Shown here piece by piece: positions 6,410 through 13,823 of a DNA stretch of 15,159 bases. A model generated the notes under the pieces. That model worked only from the letters and a program-made list of their open reading frames with translations. It was not told the origin of the DNA and did not search any database. The position numbers and the translations under genes were made by a program. How positions within the stretch are numbered: position 1 is the stretch's first letter; each line of letters opens with the position of its first letter. The stretch is from Gammaproteobacteria bacterium (lineage in GTDB: Bacteria > Pseudomonadota > Gammaproteobacteria > DSM-16500), in NCBI GenBank assembly GCA_021323555.1, contig JAJONP010000035.1, positions 1 to 15,159 on the forward strand, in the 5' to 3' direction.

Positions 6410-7696
6410 ATGAAAAAAAATCATGAAACACGATACGCTTTAATACCTTGGTTTATTTGTGGGTTGGGCGCGCTGTATTACTGTTATGAATATTTCCTCC
6501 GTATTTCTCCCAGCGTCATGATGCACGAATTAATGAAAGCCTATAATTTAACAGGTGTAGAAGTCGGTAGTCTTTCTGCTTTTTATTATCATGCTTACGT
6601 GCCGATGCAAATTATTGTGGGATTATTGATGGATCGTTATGGCCCTCGGCGTTTGCTTGCAATGGCCTGTATGTGCTGTGCCTTAGGTACTTATTTATTT
6701 GTGGGCAGTCGCAGTTTAGCTATCGCAGAATTAGGCCGATTTTTTGTGGGTTTTGGTTCCGCCTTTGCATTTGTAGGCGCATTAAAATTAGCGACTATTT
6801 GGTTGCCACCGAATCGTTTTGCTTTAATTTCAGGGATTATTACCAGTCTAGGTATGATAGGCGCGATGTTGGGGGATATTGCATTACGGAGTTTAGTTGA
6901 TAATATGGGTTGGAAAACAACAACCTATTTTTCTGCTGTAGTAGGCGTCTTTCTAGCCATCACTATTTGGATCATTGTGCGTGATGTTAACCCGTCACCT
7001 ACGCACCCGCATTACCATACAGAGCAGCACAATTTTCGTTGGCTGTTAAACGGGCTATGGCGCACGTTAAAAAATAAGCAAATTTGGTTTAATGGTATGA
7101 TTGGATTTTTATTATATATTTCACTTTCAGCGTTTGCAGAACTATGGGCTATTTCCTATCTTGAACAAGCACATGGGTTCTCTAAGCTCTATGCAGCGAA
7201 TGCCAGCGCTATCATCTTCTTAGGCTGGGCGATTGGTGGGCCGTGTTGGGGTTGGTTCTCTGATTTTGTAGAACGCCGTTGTATGCCTCTTTTAGTTGCT
7301 TCTATTGCTGCGCTTATTGTTGTCTGCGTATTACTGTATATGCCTCATTTATCATTTTTGATGGTTTATTTTTTATTATTTATCTTTGGTTTTTTATCCA
7401 GCGCACAGATTTTAGTATTTGCAATCTGTCGCGAAGTGACGCATTTTAAAATTGCAGGCACGGCTATCGCCTTGACGAATATGTTCGTTATGATAGGAGG
7501 TAATTTATTTCAACCTGTGATTGGCAAGTTATTAGATTTAGGCTGGTCTGGTGCTATGGTCGATGGCACGCGCGTGTATTCTGTTTTTGCTTATCAAGTT
7601 GCACTGAGCGTCATGCCTATAGGTATTTTAATTGCTATTATTTTAATTTATTTTGTTCGTGAAACACACGGTGGAATTTCAATGGATAATAGATAA
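6410..7696 (+). CDS. Major facilitator superfamily permease
   Basis: A 428-residue inner-membrane transporter with about 12 hydrophobic helices and no signal peptide. The loop after helix 2 reads LLMDRYGPRRLL, the MFS motif A, and a related GWFSDFVERRCMPLL appears after helix 8, consistent with two six-helix halves. The central cytoplasmic loop near residues 196-209 is His-rich (THPHYHTEQH). Overall style resembles the anion/nutrient permeases that are expanded in Legionella, Coxiella and Francisella (Pht/Fpt-like), but the substrate cannot be read from the sequence. The ATG has AGGA seven bases upstream. It sits 21 bp after the malic enzyme and 11 bp before the lipase gene, so the three are likely cotranscribed. 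A carboxylate or amino acid substrate would fit the malic enzyme, which is speculation. Confidence 0.88.
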   Translation: MKKNHETRYALIPWFICGLGALYYCYEYFLRISPSVMMHELMKAYNLTGVEVGSLSAFYYHAYVPMQIIVGLLMDRYGPRRLLAMACMCCALGTYLFVGSRSLAIAELGRFFVGFGSAFAFVGALKLATIWLPPNRFALISGIITSLGMIGAMLGDIALRSLVDNMGWKTTTYFSAVVGVFLAITIWIIVRDVNPSPTHPHYHTEQHNFRWLLNGLWRTLKNKQIWFNGMIGFLLYISLSAFAELWAISYLEQAHGFSKLYAANASAIIFLGWAIGGPCWGWFSDFVERRCMPLLVASIAALIVVCVLLYMPHLSFLMVYFLLFIFGFLSSAQILVFAICREVTHFKIAGTAIALTNMFVMIGGNLFQPVIGKLLDLGWSGAMVDGTRVYSVFAYQVALSVMPIGILIAIILIYFVRETHGGISMDNR

Positions 7697-7707
7697 ATAT
7701 ACTGAAC

Positions 7708-8760
7708 ATGAAGAACAACTATTTAAAAATAAGTGTTGTTTTATTATCAATCGCGCTAGGTATGTTTGTAGATAAAGCGATAGCGAGTGAAATCACTCGC
7801 AATGCGATCTTTTTTGGAGATAGCTTGTCTGATGTAGGAAATAATTATTGGATATATGGAAAAGGTGCGCCTATGACGAATCCTGGTTTCAACGATCATG
7901 CTTATTTATGGGTGAATTATTTATTAAAAAATTATCATAAAGCGATCTATGCTTCAAATAAAATGAGTCAGAAAAATAATCCTTACACGGATAGTGTTGA
8001 CTATGCGTATGCCAGTGCTGATACGAGTAATGACTATCTCAATGCAGATTATCTCTCTCCTACACCTGTGCCATCTGTTAATAAAAAATGTACTTATCCA
8101 GGATTAATCAGAGAAAAAGGTTACTCGTGTGTGCCAGGGTTATTAAAGCAAGTCGATTTGTATCTATTCTCTCTTAAAAAACATGGTTATACTAAACCAC
8201 ATCCTGAAACAGTATTTTTTATCTGGGCGGGCGGGAATGATCTATTCTATGGTTATCAATCTATTACCGAAAGTTTTTCTGGAAAAATGCGGGCATTGTT
8301 ATATCCACCCACAGTCAAAGCACTCGCTATACGTGCAGTTAATAATATCATGCTTGCCAGGGAAAAATTAATGGCATCGGGCGTCAAAGAAAATAAAATT
8401 TATATATTAAATATGCCTGATTTATCGAAAACATCCGGTGTTATTACTGCTGCCAAAACGATGTATCAACCCTTGCGTTATTTATTTATTCATAGCATTT
8501 ATTCAATGACGGAAGATTATAATTTATTATTGCGTCAAAGATTAGCGCATAAAAATGCTGTGATTGACATGAACCAATTATTTAAAAATATGCTACAAAA
8601 TCCATCCGATTTTAATCTCACCAATACTGAAAATAATTGTAAAGCAGCGCATGCGCTCCCTGCTTGCAAAGGGTATTTGTTTTATGATATTAAACATCCT
8701 ACAACAGGGATACATCGAGAAATAGCAAAAAACATCCAGAGAATATTGGAAGTTCATTAG
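7708..8760 (+). CDS. Exported SGNH/GDSL-family lipase or acyltransferase
   Basis: A 350-residue predicted secreted lipolytic enzyme. Residues 1-27 form a Sec signal peptide (basic start, hydrophobic core, AIAS before the mature end). Block I is FFGDSLSDVGNN with nucleophile S39. Block III is WAGGNDLFYG with N177 for the oxyanion hole. Block V is DIKHPTTGIH with the catalytic D327-x-x-H330. This GDSLSD variant is characteristic of the phospholipase A/GCAT group that includes Legionella PlaA, PlaC and PlaD and vibrio thermolabile haemolysins. Several cysteines (NKKC, GYSC, NNC, PAC) could form disulphides after export. It begins 11 bp after the MFS gene with only a weak ribosome binding site, suggesting coupling to that gene. 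Activity on host or own phospholipids is inferred from the family; substrate is unknown. Confidence 0.88.
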   Translation: MKNNYLKISVVLLSIALGMFVDKAIASEITRNAIFFGDSLSDVGNNYWIYGKGAPMTNPGFNDHAYLWVNYLLKNYHKAIYASNKMSQKNNPYTDSVDYAYASADTSNDYLNADYLSPTPVPSVNKKCTYPGLIREKGYSCVPGLLKQVDLYLFSLKKHGYTKPHPETVFFIWAGGNDLFYGYQSITESFSGKMRALLYPPTVKALAIRAVNNIMLAREKLMASGVKENKIYILNMPDLSKTSGVITAAKTMYQPLRYLFIHSIYSMTEDYNLLLRQRLAHKNAVIDMNQLFKNMLQNPSDFNLTNTENNCKAAHALPACKGYLFYDIKHPTTGIHREIAKNIQRILEVH

Positions 8761-8783
8761 ATCTCATTAAATCTTACGTATTT

Positions 8784-8817
8784 TTTAATTATTTCTTAAG
8801 CTTAAATACGATATAAT
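8784..8817 (+). promoter_or_regulatory. PmrA-type operator and promoter
   Basis: TTTAAT (8784-8789), five bases, then CTTAAG (8795-8800): this fits YTTAAK-N5-YTTAAK, the classic PmrA direct-repeat box, at every defined base. A perfect TATAAT follows at 8812-8817, 11 bp further. No good -35 hexamer is present at the right distance (TTATTT at 8789-8794), which suits a promoter needing an activator. In Legionella and Coxiella, PmrA activates many Dot/Icm effector genes through similar TTAA repeats. CGTATTT (8778-8784) and AAATACG (8804-8810) also form inverted arms around the site. The box is AT-rich, so a chance match is possible. Confidence 0.55.
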
Positions 8818-8856
8818 GAACCACTTTTTTTGTTATAAATAGAATGAGAGTTGACT

Positions 8857-11800
8857 ATGTTATCTCAAGGATCTGCAGCGCCAGAAGATCGAAAAATACA
8901 ATTTAATAAAAAAAGATATCTTCAGGAACTATACAACAACCAGATAGAAGAGTTTAAAAAGTCTGAAGAGGAATTATTAACTCTTCATCCCGTGTCTCAT
9001 TTTTCTCAAAGCTATAGTACTCAACAAGTTACCTATACAAAAATGAAAAGAACAGTAGGTATTAATAAAGATACTGGAAGAATTTTTATTATTAAAAAAA
9101 ATGGTGTGCCTATCTCATTTACATGGGAAACAAAGCCAGAAAATATTAAAAAGGCTGTCAGTTATGGTATTTTTAAGCCCGAATCTTTGACAGGACAAGT
9201 CCTTCATGCGATTGGCAGTTATAGAACAAGTGTATTAGAACGGATTTATTTAGGCGGAATCATATCTAATAAGTATGAAGAAAAAAAAGTATTACTAGAT
9301 TTTTGGGAAAAGCGAATAGAGTTATTACAACCTTTAGAATGTTTAATTAATAGTGCGAAGACATCTAGCGAGATCGATGCAATTTTTGATAATTATATTG
9401 AAAAAATAACTGAATATAAAAATTCTTTAAAAGAAAATCCAGGCATCTCCTCTTTTAAAAAATATGATTCTGATATTCAAGAAAAATTAGAAAAATTTTT
9501 AGATGATGACATTAAAAAAATAAAAGCATTAAGAGCATTAAGAGCATCCAGTCCAGCATCATTAATCACAGAGCTTCCTGTTTTAATGATACAAATGACG
9601 AAGCAAATACAAGGAATCAATCAAAATTTAACACATGCTCGTTTGGAGGGAGAATTACCTCAGTCATTATTACGTGGTAAGTTCAATGATGCCTGCGAAG
9701 ATGTGATGAAGGTTATTTATCATTATGAACCTGATTTACATAATACCGTGCTGCCAGAGCATCAAGGTGATTTTTCTGTCTCAACAAATGAAAAAATATA
9801 CCTGGAATTTTCAGCGACAGATACCAAAGCATTAGCTGCTATTTGTCAAATTGAAGGAGCAGATAAGATTAAATATGAGGATGGAGGTTATAGGCTAGAA
9901 AAAGATGGCAAAAAGCAACAAGATTACAGGATAGGAGTTTATGTAATTCCCGATCCTCTTATAACAACCAAATGGATCAGCTGGTCTTTCCATACCGCAT
10001 TTAAAATGAGTGAAGATTGGATAGACTGGGGAGTACGAATAGCTTTTTTTATAGCAAATGTTGTCACAGGACTTGTCTTGACGCCTTTTGATATAGTTCG
10101 AGGTTTTGTTGGTGGGGTATTAGGAGGAATATTTAATTGGGAAATTGAATCATGGGTTGCACTTTTCAAATTAAATCTAAAAAAAGAACTGCCCGATACT
10201 TATTATTCTACTATTGCTAAAGACATGCAGCTAAAGCAGAACAGACCTGTTGTTTTTCAAGTGACTTTATCGTTAGGCCAATCTATAGCAGCGCTGGGAA
10301 AAGATATTTTCAAAAGCGCTAGTATTGTTCTGAAGAAGATAGTGTTAGAGCTTCCTGATTTTATTAAAGATGACTATTATGTGGGTGGTCGAGGAGAGAT
10401 TACAGAAAAAAGTCCTCAAGAAATCATGAACCAATTTTTTTCAGATATTAAAAAGATAAATGTGGTTCACGAAGAGGTTAGAGAACTTTCGTTAGAAAAA
10501 AATCCGGAAGAAGAGAAAAAAGCAGAAAAGAAAGAAGAACGTCATTTTGCATTAACTCCCTATCATTTAAGCCCAGGAGAATGGGAAGATATCTTTAATG
10601 CCATTCCCAGAGGGTTCTACACTTTTGTTGAATCAGTTCTTCATCCTATTCATGTCAGAAATCCAATGATAGGCTTAATTTATAATGTATTTTATATATG
10701 CGGTGGGCTGTCTGTTTTGTTCCCTGACAAAATGCCATTGCCTGACTTTTATAAAAATTTTTCTCACAATTTAGGCGAGCAAATGAGTCACAGTGTTACA
10801 GGGCAAGCCGTTTCAAGCGCTGTCACGCAAGCGCAGAGCGCAGCTCTAGTGGCAGATGCCATATTCTATGGCCCTTCCAGTATTTTAGGGAAAACATTCC
10901 ATACCTTAGAAGAAAGTATTGTTGATTGCGTCCTTATTATTTTGTTAGCACGCGAGATAGGTGTTCTTTTAAGAGAAATGCCTGGTATAGGTAAAATGAT
11001 TGAAGAAGAAACAGGAAAAGCAAGCTCTCTTGGGTTGATTACCTTTGGTGGCAAATTTGCAATCGTCTTACATGAACTGTTTGAGTCTGGAGAAGCAAAA
11101 CCGACAAATGAAAAAGAATTTCATGAATTGATAGGGAAGATAAAAACAGATCATTCTGATTTAATTAGCGAGTTTAAACAAGAAAATCAAAAAGAAATTA
11201 ACAAAACATTTTTTTTAACTCATTTAATCGTTAACACACATTCATTACCTTTTCTTCCTAATAGAACAAAACACGAACTCTTACGTCTTTCAGAAAAACT
11301 ACTTGAAGAGCTTACTTTGATAACAGCTGTGGAAAATATGCTGTATCCTGAGCCACCGCGTTCTATTGCATCCAGAACAGCACATATCATTGCAGACTAT
11401 CTATTAATTTTGATAAGAATGCTTTGCAGCCCATTGACTGGAAATATAAAAAAACCTTGGAGAGATTTACTTAAAAAAAGTAAAAAAAATGGCGCACGTG
11501 TATTGCGCGGTTTACATAAAGCAGGTTCTTTCCTCGTCCTTGTGTTGTATGCGGGTATTTATTCACCTTTACGTGCTATTTCCGATGGGTTTTTTAATGG
11601 TATATTAGCCAGAGCAGAAGGGTGGATACGAGGTGAGCGTCATAGCCTATCTGCAGTAACAACAGAAGTTTCATCCAGAATCAGTAGCACTTATCAACGA
11701 TTAGGTGACTTTATTTCACCTACAAAAATCTATAAAAATGTTACTCATAGGGATCCACATGTTGTTATGACAGAAGCATTAAAAAAAGATCTAAAGGAAG

Positions 11801-11886
11801 AGGGCCTATCTTCTCCTGCGCCTGGATTGGATGATAATAATCTTAGAAAATTTTCTGGAAATGGCACTCGCTTAGATCATATCTAA
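8857..11886 (+). CDS. Large protein of unknown function, candidate type IV effector
   Basis: I do not recognise a family. The 1009-residue product has no signal peptide. It starts polar and charged, with helix-rich, coiled-coil-like sequence to about residue 300. A hydrophobic/amphipathic stretch lies at 392-428, a Glu/Lys-rich segment at 539-564, then further hydrophobic patches near 602-622, 688-705 and 889-915. The C-terminal 45 residues are hydrophilic, with KKDLKEEGL and no E-block as dense as in classic Legionella effectors. Two segments, near 409 and 903, share a [TS]P-hydrophobic...GF-x-[GN]G pattern. Start: ATG 8857 with GAGAG at 8846-8850; the in-frame TTG 8851 abuts that site. Base use is more A-rich than the flanking core genes. 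The PmrA-like box and the lipase and PLD neighbours favour a host-directed role; this is inference. Confidence 0.85.
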   Translation: MLSQGSAAPEDRKIQFNKKRYLQELYNNQIEEFKKSEEELLTLHPVSHFSQSYSTQQVTYTKMKRTVGINKDTGRIFIIKKNGVPISFTWETKPENIKKAVSYGIFKPESLTGQVLHAIGSYRTSVLERIYLGGIISNKYEEKKVLLDFWEKRIELLQPLECLINSAKTSSEIDAIFDNYIEKITEYKNSLKENPGISSFKKYDSDIQEKLEKFLDDDIKKIKALRALRASSPASLITELPVLMIQMTKQIQGINQNLTHARLEGELPQSLLRGKFNDACEDVMKVIYHYEPDLHNTVLPEHQGDFSVSTNEKIYLEFSATDTKALAAICQIEGADKIKYEDGGYRLEKDGKKQQDYRIGVYVIPDPLITTKWISWSFHTAFKMSEDWIDWGVRIAFFIANVVTGLVLTPFDIVRGFVGGVLGGIFNWEIESWVALFKLNLKKELPDTYYSTIAKDMQLKQNRPVVFQVTLSLGQSIAALGKDIFKSASIVLKKIVLELPDFIKDDYYVGGRGEITEKSPQEIMNQFFSDIKKINVVHEEVRELSLEKNPEEEKKAEKKEERHFALTPYHLSPGEWEDIFNAIPRGFYTFVESVLHPIHVRNPMIGLIYNVFYICGGLSVLFPDKMPLPDFYKNFSHNLGEQMSHSVTGQAVSSAVTQAQSAALVADAIFYGPSSILGKTFHTLEESIVDCVLIILLAREIGVLLREMPGIGKMIEEETGKASSLGLITFGGKFAIVLHELFESGEAKPTNEKEFHELIGKIKTDHSDLISEFKQENQKEINKTFFLTHLIVNTHSLPFLPNRTKHELLRLSEKLLEELTLITAVENMLYPEPPRSIASRTAHIIADYLLILIRMLCSPLTGNIKKPWRDLLKKSKKNGARVLRGLHKAGSFLVLVLYAGIYSPLRAISDGFFNGILARAEGWIRGERHSLSAVTTEVSSRISSTYQRLGDFISPTKIYKNVTHRDPHVVMTEALKKDLKEEGLSSPAPGLDDNNLRKFSGNGTRLDHI

Positions 11887-12790
11887 ATGTATTGATAAGT
11901 AATTGTATAATAGATTTGTTGTCTGTGATGACAGATAACTCTCTATTTTTGTCTAATGATGGCGCTGTTAAATTAATGGAACCGACCATGGCACGTGCTT
12001 GATCAATCATAATGACTTTAGCATGAATGAGAGTGTAAGGGCTCACATGAATCGCAACACCTGCGCGCGTGAGATAATTCCAACTTTTTCTGTTTGGCTT
12101 GGATGACAGCAGAATTTGCACATTAACATGTGATCGAGAAACGTTAGCTAAAGCACCTATGATTTGATAGTCAGTGATATTTTCTGTATAAATTTTTATA
12201 TCAGTTTTTGCCTGGTGAATAAAATCTATTATTTTTTTTCTGCTATTGTCAGGGCTCCATACTAAGTTGGGATGGGTGACAGTGATAGATTGATGCTGCC
12301 AATCAGCGTTAAAAACAGCTTGGATTTCTTGGACCATAGAGGGCTCGGTAATGAGTAGCGCAAAGTTGCGTTCTCTAGGATGCGCCTGACTAAACGCTGC
12401 ATGAGTGAGATTAAACGTCATGATGAGTGCTGTGCGTTGATCAAATAGAAATGTTTTTTGATGCAGTAAATTAAATTGGTGGCTGGGAAATTGTAAAGGG
12501 ATAGGGGTTTGTCGTAGGAATTGTATCGCTTGCGTATTTTCGTATGTGCTTTTGTAAGGATGTGGTTCAAGTAGAACGCGAATATTTTTGCCGTTCTGTT
12601 GGGCTTTCGCGAATGCTTTTGTAAATTGTAAATCAGTTAAACCATACATCGCTAGATCAATAGAAGACGTTGCATTTAAAATAGCAGTGAGAATAGGCTC
12701 CCGCCCTCTATCGGGTTCAATGATTAACTCATCTGCAAAACAGACAAGTGTATAAGTAAAAAAGAATAATAATGAAAAAATAAATTTCAA
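11843..12790 (-). CDS. Exported phospholipase D-superfamily protein
   Basis: A 315-residue protein with two HKD catalytic motifs: H110-x-K112-x4-D117 followed by TFNLT, and H256-x-K258-x4-D263 followed by GSINLT. Each half supplies one motif to a single active site that cleaves phosphodiesters, either in phospholipids or in nucleic acid (Nuc-like). The first 19 residues are a Sec signal peptide ([18 protein letters not shown], then DE), so it acts outside the cytoplasm. The start is TTG at 12790 and its first bases overlap the recR stop (TTGA), with GGGAAGAG upstream, so it is translationally coupled to recR. Its 3' end overlaps the convergent 1009-aa gene by 44 bp. Whether it is a lipase, a cardiolipin synthase-like enzyme or a nuclease cannot be decided from sequence; its small size favours the Nuc-type group. 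Confidence 0.9.
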   Translation of the reverse strand: MKFIFSLLFFFTYTLVCFADELIIEPDRGREPILTAILNATSSIDLAMYGLTDLQFTKAFAKAQQNGKNIRVLLEPHPYKSTYENTQAIQFLRQTPIPLQFPSHQFNLLHQKTFLFDQRTALIMTFNLTHAAFSQAHPRERNFALLITEPSMVQEIQAVFNADWQHQSITVTHPNLVWSPDNSRKKIIDFIHQAKTDIKIYTENITDYQIIGALANVSRSHVNVQILLSSKPNRKSWNYLTRAGVAIHVSPYTLIHAKVIMIDQARAMVGSINLTAPSLDKNRELSVITDNKSIIQLLINTFRYDLSECHFQKIF

Positions 12791-13383
12791 ATTATTTCTC
12801 TTCCCGCAAATGCATGGGCGAGTGTGCCACTATCTATATAGCCTAATTCAAGGCCAAGTGATACACCGCGCGCGATGCGTGTGACCTTAATAGGGTAGCG
12901 CTTGGCTAATTCAGAGATATAGTGGGCTGTTGCTTCGCCTTCAACAGTGGGATTAGTCGCAATAATAACTTCTGCCACTGTCCCTTGCGCGAGTAAAGCG
13001 GCGAGTTCTTTCATTCCTAAATCTTCAGGGCCGATGCCGTCGAGTGGAGATAGGTGTCCCATGAGAACAAAATAAACCCCGCGATAACTGCCCATTTGCT
13101 CAACCGCGACAATATCTGCAGGGCTTTCAATGATGCATAATAAAGAGCGATCACGTCGTTCTGAGCTGCAAAGAGTGCAAAGCTCTGTTTCACTGAAGGT
13201 GCGGCAGCTTTTACAATGGTGAATATGTTGCATGGCGTTTTGTAATGTGTGAGCAAGGTGGTTGCCTTTTTCTCGACCGCGTTCTAATAATTGAAATGCC
13301 ATGCGTTGCGCTGTCTTGGGGCCGACGCCTGGTAAACAGCGCAATGCTTCAATCAATTGTGTGAGCAGTGGACTAAACTGCAT
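12787..13383 (-). CDS. recR: Recombination mediator RecR
   Basis: RecR works with RecO (and RecF) to load RecA on gapped, SSB-coated DNA. The 198-residue length is standard. It has an N-terminal helix-hairpin-helix ([17 protein letters not shown]), a four-cysteine zinc finger ([17 protein letters not shown]), a Toprim domain starting [15 protein letters not shown] with the conserved [21 protein letters not shown], and the C-terminal [23 protein letters not shown]. The ATG at 13383 lies 6 bp after the ybaB stop. The dnaX-ybaB-recR order is the conserved gammaproteobacterial operon. The unusual point is that the operon continues into an exported PLD gene through a 4-nt overlap. Confidence 0.97.
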   Translation of the reverse strand: MQFSPLLTQLIEALRCLPGVGPKTAQRMAFQLLERGREKGNHLAHTLQNAMQHIHHCKSCRTFSETELCTLCSSERRDRSLLCIIESPADIVAVEQMGSYRGVYFVLMGHLSPLDGIGPEDLGMKELAALLAQGTVAEVIIATNPTVEGEATAHYISELAKRYPIKVTRIARGVSLGLELGYIDSGTLAHAFAGREII

Positions 13384-13389
13384 AAGTAA

Positions 13390-13752
13390 TTAAGTCTCTG
13401 TGTCTGTCGGTAAATTAAAACCGTCAGGTAGTTTGATGCCGGTCAGCGCTGACATTTTTTCACGAGTACCGGTTTCGATTTTAGCAGAAGCGTCGTTGAT
13501 GGCTGCAGCTATTAAATCTTCAATCACAGAAATTTCTTCTTTTAATAGGCTGGGATCAAGCTTAACACGCTGTGGAGGTTTCACCAGGTGTTCGCCATTC
13601 AGGGGGATTTTAACGAGCCCGCCACCGGCTTGACCTACCATTACCATTTCTTTTACTTGCTGCTGTATTTCTTGCATTTTTTTTTGCATTTCTTGGGCTT
13701 TTTTCATTAAATCGCCTAAGGCAGGCTGTTTATCACCAAATGATCTACTCAT
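13390..13752 (-). CDS. ybaB: Nucleoid-associated protein YbaB/EbfC
   Basis: A small DNA-binding protein that forms tweezer-like dimers on DNA and is encoded between dnaX and recR in most bacteria. The 120 residues include the conserved coiled helix (LMKKAQEMQKKMQEIQQQV), the glycine turn GQAGGGLVKIPLNGEH, and the C-terminal helix ending TGIKLPDGFNLP, all family hallmarks. The N-terminus is slightly longer than in E. coli (MSRSFGDKQPALGDL). The ATG at 13752 has AGGAG upstream. An ATG-TAA minigene sits between that site and the start but probably has no role. The 71-bp gap to dnaX is larger than elsewhere in the operon and might hold a weak internal promoter (TAAAAT at 13791-13796 on the minus strand). 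Confidence 0.95.
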   Translation of the reverse strand: MSRSFGDKQPALGDLMKKAQEMQKKMQEIQQQVKEMVMVGQAGGGLVKIPLNGEHLVKPPQRVKLDPSLLKEEISVIEDLIAAAINDASAKIETGTREKMSALTGIKLPDGFNLPTDTET

Positions 13753-13823
13753 TTACATTTCTCCTGATTAAAATAGTTTGAAGTGCCGTGATTTTACCAA
13801 TTAAAAAAGATCAGGGCTAGTCA

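Noticed and set aside
11915..11940. Small hairpin TCTGT-GATG-ACAGA near the convergent gene ends as a terminator
   Set aside because: The stem is 5 bp, there is no T-run on either strand, and it lies inside the PLD coding sequence.
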